From positions 42,113,163 to 42,177,162 of the forward strand of contig NC_092868.1 in NCBI RefSeq assembly GCF_032062135.1: a stretch of DNA of 64,000 bases, written 5' to 3'. This stretch comes from Pyxicephalus adspersus (taxonomy: Eukaryota; Chordata; Amphibia; Anura; Pyxicephalidae). Of the stretch, positions 56,728 to 64,000 are shown piece by piece (position 1 is the stretch's first letter; the number at the start of each line of letters is the position of its first letter). The position numbers and the translations under genes are program-made. The notes below the pieces were generated by a model. The model made no database searches. It was not told the DNA's origin and saw only the letters and a list, made by a program, of their open reading frames with translations.

Positions 56728-57360
56728 ACCTACTCGGTAGATTTAAATTCACTTCCTGTCCTAGAAAGTGTAGAAATCTCCACAGTGTGAAACAGGTGTC
56801 TCCAATGAAAGAACACTAACCTTTTATTTCAGTGTCACATATAATCTCTTGGACAATGCTCATTGACTGTGACAGGGAGGAGAAGCACTGAATGCCAAAA
56901 GGTGCTGTATGAAGGGTGACAACGGTGGGAAGTTCTTTGCACCTTGTGTTAGGATTTTGCATTGTAGTACATGTAGGAACCAACCAGAAGGGTGACAACT
57001 CTAAGGGAATTACCTTTCATGTTTACCTTTGTTGTCCTACAACCAAGGAATGTGTTGCTGGTAAAGACAGGGGAATATGGCATAGTAGGGGGTATGTGAA
57101 TTGCTATGCTTATACTCTTAATGGTGAGGACTTTGCGTGCATTATATTCCATTATAAAAAAACTGTAAATGGGGTTTTACCTTAAAGTTGAACTAATATG
57201 CATTCAATATAATTAGGGAAAATCTATACTGTATTGTAAAGACATCGCCACCGCCAGAGCTTTAGGATGGAGACATGCAGGAGAAAAGTATTTCTCACTA
57301 CTCTCCTATTTCCTGTAGTTCCCTAGAAGTAACACAAGAATGACATACTAAAAAGATAAC

Positions 57361-57585
57361 GGGCCCAATTTAATAAAGCTCTCCAAGGCTGGAGAGGATA
57401 TATTTTCATCAGTGAAGCTGGATGATCCAGCAAACCTGGAATGGATTCTGTCTAGCATCAAAAACATTTGCTAACAAATAGCAAATTACTTTTAAGAAAT
57501 CCATTCCAGGTTCGCTGGATCACCCAACCTCACTGATAAAAGTGTATCCTCTCCAGGCTTGGAAAACTTTAATAAATCAGGCCCA
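57361..57585. mobile_element. Palindromic (foldback) MITE, 225 bp
   Basis: The left half (GGGCCCAATTTAATAAAGCT, CTCCAAGGCTGGAGAGGATA, GATCCAGCAAACCTGGAATG) is repeated inverted in the right half (CATTCCAGGTTCGCTGGATC to TTAATAAATCAGGCCCA). Most of the element would fold into one long hairpin. A truncated copy is at 1619. Confidence 0.88.
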
Positions 57586-57786
57586 ATGGTTGTATATAAT
57601 AGTGTGAAAAAAACCTACGGGTCATGTCCTTCAGGGTAAAAGCCAATCATAGCATCATACAATACCTGCTGAGAATTGTATTGAAGCTGTTGCATTACCA
57701 TTCATTCTTTTACTGCCCAAGTATGTATTGCAATAAAACAAAAAAGATAGCAAGGCACAGTCAGCATTGGTCTAATCCTAAGACTG

Positions 57787-58110
57787 CATACACACGTGCA
57801 ATAATTGTCGTTGGAAAGGATCTTTCATGATCCTTTCCAATGACAAACGACTGCATGATGCATGAACGAGTGCTGTAAATACAGAGCCATTCTGCTCTAT
57901 TAAGAGGGGAGAGGCAGAACCACGGAGCAGCACCATGCTGCGCACTCTCCCCCTTCATTTCCATTGCTATCGTTCGTCGTCCATCGCCCGTGGATCCGTC
58001 ACGATGGTCGTTCAGACGATGGGTACATGGCAGATTCTCGTCTAATATCGGCTTTGAGATGATTATTGTACGAGAACCATTGCAAGTCTGTACATAGTGT
58101 AAGCCCAGTA
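57787..58110. repeat. Interspersed repeat with internal hairpin
   Basis: It contains TTGGAAAGGATC and its exact inverse GATCCTTTCCAA six bases apart, and many CGT/ACG words, unlike the AT-rich flanks. I recognise the type as a common frog repeat from memory; its ends were not fixed. Confidence 0.55.
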
Positions 58111-59005
58111 TAGACGTCAGATGGTTGTTTCTGGAAATTATCTTTTACAATCATTTCTAGTAACAGATAAGGGACAAGCACAGTATGTAGAGCACCATGC
58201 TGTACAATGGGGAGGGTGGGGGGTAGGATGAGCTCTTATCCATTGAAAAGCACAATGGTTGTTCCTGATCATCAACCCAATGTGGTGGATTGATGAACGA
58301 CATTGGGGGGACTGCTGTACATTTTTGCCTAGTACAACCGTTTGTCTCAGGTAACGGTCTGATGTGTGTATGTAGCTTAAGAGGAACTGATGGTAGCAGC
58401 CCCATTGCTTCCAATGCTATTGCGAAACAAAAAATCTTGACAACGTTAGGCAGAAAGTGGTTCATGTACATGGTTTTCAGGCCTTGTGTACAGTGCCATT
58501 TAAGTGGTAATGAGAAGCAATTTAGGCACGAACAAATCAATGTGCACAAACAAATCAACCTAAAACTAAAACCATCAATCATACTAAAACCATAACCACA
58601 AGGCATCTTTAGGGTATTTGGAAATACCATTTGAATGTTTTATATAGCCCATGTATAGGTGCATATTTATGAAGCAGGAATAGTCAATTTCCTAGCCCCT
58701 CCCTTTTGCCTTACAGGTAAACAAAAGGAAAAAATACATTAAATGGCTATATAAGACAATGAAAGATATTCTAATGACGTGGACATTCCCAGTGACAGGG
58801 ATAAGGTTCTTTATTTCAGCCATGTGGCTGTAATTATCAAGTCATGTTCAGCTCAGTTGAAAATACCAGTCGCCCTTTAAAAAAAAATAATAATAATGTA
58901 AGCTTGTCTTAATGTGTAAGCTTTGAGAATGCAGTATGCATGCTTGTTCCAATTTGCAAAAACAAAACAAAACAACAAAATGCATTAAATATAACAATGG
59001 TCACA

Positions 59006-59011
59006 TTTATT
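59006..59011 (-). terminator. Possible minus-strand poly(A) signal
   Basis: AATAAA on the minus strand, which could end the mRNA of the next minus-strand gene to the right (SLC35E2-like by human synteny). The hexamer is common by chance in AT-rich DNA, so this is weak. Confidence 0.2.
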
Positions 59012-62000
59012 TTTACAAGGCAACTTAAACCACAGTGAGGCCGGCAAACCTCAACAAACAGATGTAAAACAGTAGATAAGTAACATAAAACTATGTTAAG
59101 ACAACTGTCCACACATTTGTACATCTTCTCCGATTTAATACATAAATGAAATACGTTTAAACCAAATATCAATAAACTGTACACAGGGATACAGAAAAAT
59201 AAAATCCAAATTCATCCAAAAATAGATTTCAGTTTAAAAATCACAAAAGCAAGTTAGATAACCCATCAGTTTCTGATATTGTTAAAATAGCAATACATGA
59301 AAAATAGCTATACAATGGGTATACACAATGACACAGGGTGATGTGACCAATCTGTCTGTTCTCTTATGACCCCCAAACCAGCTATCAGATTTCTGTTGCT
59401 GGAAACTATTTTTCATGAGTGACAGTAAAACAAACGAGTGCTGGACACATAGCTGTGTCTGTTATTTGGAAAGGGCAGGAAGGACAAGCGAATGGAACCC
59501 TGCTGTGCTCTCCTTCATATTAACAGACAATGGTTGTTCCCGATCAGCCATTCATTAGTTTACTGTGGTGGATTGATAACGGATGTTGGGGGGCCACTGT
59601 ACGCATGTTGAATTTTCGCTTGAGACAAGCATGACTTGTGTGACAATAACCTAGTCTGTGTACATACCTTAAGGGGCACACATATTTACTCTGATCTTCG
59701 AGACAAACCCAATATGAAGTAGACTTAAAATGTGTTGCACCCTTCTTGTTCTATTCAAATAAATTAGTAAACATCTATGACAAAACAAGTTGCATCCCCT
59801 TCAATTCAACAACCAAAGGATGAACATTTAAAACTACAGTGGACATCACTTTTTAGTGGCACCAATGAGAGGAATTTGATGATGGGTCATGCAACTTACT
59901 GGATTGATTTTGAATGGACTTGCAAATTAAAGGACGGTAACTGTGAAAAGCAAAAAAGGTAAATTTATTGGCAAAAATTTGATTTGTAAAATTAATTTTA
60001 TTTCATATTATTTAACAAGAGTGATTTAGACTGCAATAATAACCACACACTGTTAAATCTGTGAATGTTTCTATCATAAAACCCTCCATAAACATTGTAC
60101 ATTTTTTCTTATTTAAGTTTTTAACTATCCTTAAAATCTCTACGTTACAACTAAATTATACTATACTTGGTCCACAACTTTTCTACTCATTTCTGATGTA
60201 CCTGATCACCATTTTGACAACATTAGTTGTCAAAGCTTGAAAATAGTGATTAAAAAATGTCAAAAACAACTAAAAATGAGAATTCAAGCCTAAATCATTT
60301 CATTTTCAAACAAAAATGTAAAAACAAAACATTTTGTAGGTCATTAATGGCCAGCAAGTCATAATCATTATAAGTTCCTTTTGCTAATTTGCCAGGATTG
60401 AACACCTTAAATACAAATAAATAAAAATAACACACACACAGGAAAGGGACTGTGACAACATGAGTCCAGAGCAATGCAGGACTTAGCTCATTTTATTGTT
60501 TCGGAGGATGAATATTTGTTTCCACAGTTCCACTGAGAAATAGAAAACCCCTTTCAGGAATGGTATGTATCCCATTTCCAAAGTTGGATAAAAACAAGAG
60601 AATGCTGTAAAATGCTAAATAACTGCAAAAGTTCTTTGAGTCTTTAAAAGGAACCATGACATTATGTTTTTAGAAAACAACTCATTGTGCTTTTATGAAA
60701 TCTGTACAGAACCAAGTTCAGGACAATGCAATGTTAATGTCAATGATAAATGAAAGACTCAACACTGGTTTTAAACACGTGGCAGAAAAGAAATACTAAA
60801 TAATTAAATACCAAAGCATGCTTCATTTACAATTTGTAATAACTACTTCCGAAATAGCTGTAAATATCAACAGCAGCTCAACTCTGGCCCTCAAGGCTCC
60901 CTAAGGGCAGTGCCCTGGAAGCAAACCTGCTTTTATTTGACATATGGAATTAACTTTTTGTGTTTTACCTTTGTTGCCTAAACAAACATTGTGTTGCTGA
61001 GCTGCTATTCTTTCACCAGTTGTTCAGTTTTAGTGTTACACGCAGTGACTACCCATTCCACCAATATTGTTAATGAAAGGTAATTTGCTGATAAGGTGTT
61101 GCCAGCAACATGTTGCCCATGAATAATAACTAGTGATGTGTACTGAGGACTATGTCACACTCCTTGGCAGCAACAGGATCACAACAAAAAAAACCTAATT
61201 TGTTCTATGGTGTTGTTCTCTTGCTGGTTAGTGTGATATGGAATTTAGGCTGATGTCACCCTGACTATTCTGCAGTAGGTGAAAAAGGATGAGTGATTTT
61301 TTAGAGATTCTGTCACTGATAATTAGTTGCCAGTGACAGAACTGCTGCCATTTGGCCTTTTGTAGGTCAATAGTGTAAAAGTACCTGGCAGTAGATTCAG
61401 TGGGCATAGGGTAGCACTGCAATGATCTGAGTCTTCCCAAGTGGGGTGCCTTGTTTATCACAATAGGTAGGTACCTGGTATTAATTCTAGGCTGCTTACC
61501 TTTCTGAACACAGTGGGTGAGACAATTTTTTAGGTAAGGATTGTCTGGTTCCTTACCATGATCAAAAAAAAATTTAAACCGCTTTGTACCAGGCAATGCA
61601 ATCTCAATTGCATCTAAAACCCTACCTGCTAATAGGGGAACATATAGTCACAGCCGGGGAGCCTTGAGAACCTGAGATGAGCAATACTGGACTTCAATAC
61701 TGACAAAACACACAAATGCTTTTTTTAAAGTAATGGCTGCTTCTCTGTTACAGGGAGGGGGAAAATTAACAGTTGCAGATGTTTGCAAAAAATGTACAGA
61801 AAATGTGCTTAATAAAGTAACACAAAGAAAATAGATTTCAATCTGTTTCAGCGAAACACAAATTCTGCTTTAAAACACAACAGACCTGCTTGGTATTCAA
61901 TATATCCACACAAGACAATGACAACTAGCTGACAATATCCAATATGGCTGATCTTTAGTTAATCGTTCCACTGTGTTTTTGTGGGTTATCAATAGATGTA

Positions 62001-62875
62001 GCAGAAATTAGGCAATGAAAGACAAAAGCAAAAAAGAAAGAAAGCATGCAATTCCTACAATTCCCTTAATTCTTCTCTCACAAATTCAGCCCATGTAGGA
62101 AACCTACTGAGAAGTAATTAGAGCACATAACAGTATATTATGTACATTTACTAATAAATTAATATCTCAGCTGGAGTTCCCCTACAGGTTCTGGGCTTTG
62201 TGGAGCAATAGGCAAAAAGACAACGATTAATTAATGTGATTCAAGTAATTACTTTCTCACAAGGCAAAATCTCTCTCTCTCATATTTAAATGCAACATGA
62301 CAGTAAACTATACCACAGATTAGGAATGTATATGCAGTATAAAAGGCTTTAACCACAGTTCATAAAAATATATAGATTTCTGTACAATCCACAGGAGAAA
62401 ATTACACTGCTATCAATATTACTTATTATAAAGTTACATTTGGACTACAGTCTGTGTTCAAACACAAAGAGAGAATTTCCAAAGGTCGTCTTCTACATAA
62501 TTTTGCAGCTACCAGAACCATGCTAAACTAGCAGCAGTCATAAATTGTAAATAATGGCATCCTAGGAAGTAAAAAATTAATGGTGAAAAGTTTGGGGAAA
62601 TGTATTTTAAATAAAGACAACTAAATGTCATGATTTTAAGGCAATTATTAGATTTGATACTGAGGCTCTGGTATCGTAAGTGCCATAGAGTCATATACCA
62701 TTTGCATGATTTCTGCCTTCTAGAAGTGCACATTTTTACATGAAGGACCAGTATTTATCCCCCACTACTGTATAAACATAAATATGCACATGTAATTACC
62801 TAATGACTTCATACTTTTAAACCTGAACAACCAGGGATTTCAGTTGTCCAAAAAAGAGTCACATTGTGTGTGCGT

Positions 62876-62906
<31 letters not shown>

Positions 62907-62936
62907 ATCTACCTCTGTGTGATATATATATATAAA
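62876..62936. repeat. TA microsatellite, interrupted
   Basis: Two TA runs (about 62876-62905 and 62921-62936) are separated by CTATCTACCTCTGTG. Confidence 0.9.
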
Positions 62937-63873
62937 ACTTATGGATGTAATTATAGTGGATATTGTTACCTTCTCTCTAATACTCTGTAATGAACTATTA
63001 GTCAGAGCAGAGGGAGCTCTGTAATTGTAGGACAGCTTTGTATGTGGGTAAAAGTAAATCACTGTTCCTAATTCTGTCCTGGTGGGAGGCTGCAAATTGC
63101 CAGACATGGGTATGATGGCTGAGAAGATTGATGAGAAGACTGCAATCAGCAATGTTAATCCAATAAATCAGACCTACCACTGAAAGATTATAGAAGCTGC
63201 CATTGCTGAACTCATTCTGAATATTGCTTATTGCCTGGATGTAAACATGAATTTTGGTTTTAGTAGTTTGTCACACACTTAGAACAAGCATGTGACAATT
63301 ATTTGAACACTTGAGCTACATACTCATACTCTGGGTCATTGATTCAGAAAGTATTAAAGGCAGGGGATCAACAAGGCAAGATCATTTTTTTAAGGAACAG
63401 ATCAGAAATAGCAGCCTTCACAATACCTTTTGTTCAAAGGTCTGCTTTACAGCACCAGAACTAGCACAATTCTGCTTCTTCTGCAGTTGGACATTTTCAT
63501 ACAAGTGGCAGGAAAAACAGGAGATGAAGGCAGATCAGCAACAAGTCATATTTTAACATGCCTCTCAAGAACCTCTTCCCCTTATATAAATTCACTGCTA
63601 AACAACAGAACGTCCAGTGTTTGTAAGTTTGACATAAGGATCATAAATATTTTTGCCCAAACAATAAAAGTATGTCACATGATTTTTTACAAAAGTCCTG
63701 TCACATTGCTCATGAGTTAATTAATCCATAGTAAATTGCTGGATATATCTATTCTATATCTAAACAACATCCCATGTTAGACAGGGGGCTCTCTAAGTAT
63801 ATTACTTGGTAGACCTAATCAGCCTAGTCAGTGAAATAATGTACTCCGATTATCAAGTAGACTCAATCTATAC

Positions 63874-64000
63874 CAGTGTTTCTCAACCAGAGTTTTGTGA
63901 AAGCCCAGGGTTCCTCCAGAAGTTGCTAGGAGTTCCTTGAGCATTGAGCAATTGGTGCCACTCTGGTTCGTTAAAGTGACACCAATTATTTTTTTGACTA
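63874..64000 (+). mobile_element. hAT-like element, cut by the window end
   Basis: It starts CAGTGTTTCTCAACCAG and continues AGGGTTCCTCCAGAAGTTGC and AGCATTGAGCAATTGG. It shares the start and the GGTTCCTCC block with the element at 56488. The right end lies outside the window. Confidence 0.75.

Larger units (their letters stand above)
56126..64000. other. Right flank: no coding exon recognised
   Basis: It contains hAT-like elements at 56488 and 63874, a foldback MITE at 57361, and a repeat with GTTGGAAAGGATC/GATCCTTTCCAA hairpin at about 57787-58110, with related text at 58250-58375 and 59520-59670. From about 59.7 to 62.8 kb it is plain AT-rich DNA without a repeat I recognise. In human the next gene is SLC35E2B on the same strand as CDK11, so this could be its 3' UTR; no coding exon of it is in the window. 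Confidence 0.5.

Noticed and set aside
58157..58630. A 157-codon minus-strand open frame
   Set aside because: It overlaps repeat-like sequence also seen near 59.5 kb and has no recognisable domain or splice context.

Overview
The window is nuclear DNA from a vertebrate, most likely a neobatrachian (perhaps ranoid) frog. Two vertebrate genes with full exon-intron structure can be read. The rest is AT-rich DNA full of transposon remnants: a tRNA-derived SINE, TA-flanked and hAT-type MITEs, foldback elements, a Tc1-like element and TA microsatellites. The frog assignment is an inference from repeat families I recognise; no species can be named from the sequence alone.

Gene 1 (+ strand, CDS 9986 to 27465) is MMP23, the type II membrane-anchored matrix metalloproteinase with a ShK domain and an Ig-like domain. 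I joined eight coding exons, all with GT-AG borders and matching phases. They give a 379-residue open protein with an N-terminal signal anchor, an RTKR furin site, a HExxHxxGxxH zinc site, a six-cysteine ShK domain and a C-terminal Ig domain. Intron 1 is about 6.8 kb.

Gene 2 (- strand, CDS 52980 to 33725, promoter near 56.1 kb) is CDK11 (CDC2L/PITSLRE kinase). One non-coding exon and 19 coding exons give a 790-residue open protein. The N-terminal half is rich in Arg/Glu/Lys, then comes a Glu tract, the methionine used for the short p58 form in mammals, and a complete Ser/Thr kinase domain with the PITSLRE motif. One intron has a GC donor, and another carries a decayed Tc1-like transposon.

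The two genes are convergent, with stop codons about 6.3 kb apart. This is the same tail-to-tail MMP23-CDK11 arrangement as on human 1p36.

Layout: 1-9.9 kb is gene-free, with a SINE and MITEs; 9.9-27.5 kb is MMP23; 27.5-33.3 kb is the intergenic gap, with a 700-bp foldback element; 33.3-56.1 kb is CDK11; 56.1-64 kb shows no recognisable coding exon, though it may hold the 3' UTR of a further minus-strand gene. I found no rRNA, tRNA gene, CRISPR or prokaryotic feature, and no convincing new multi-gene system. The most interesting items are splice-site oddities in CDK11 and several MITE families whose ends, target duplications and nesting can be read directly.
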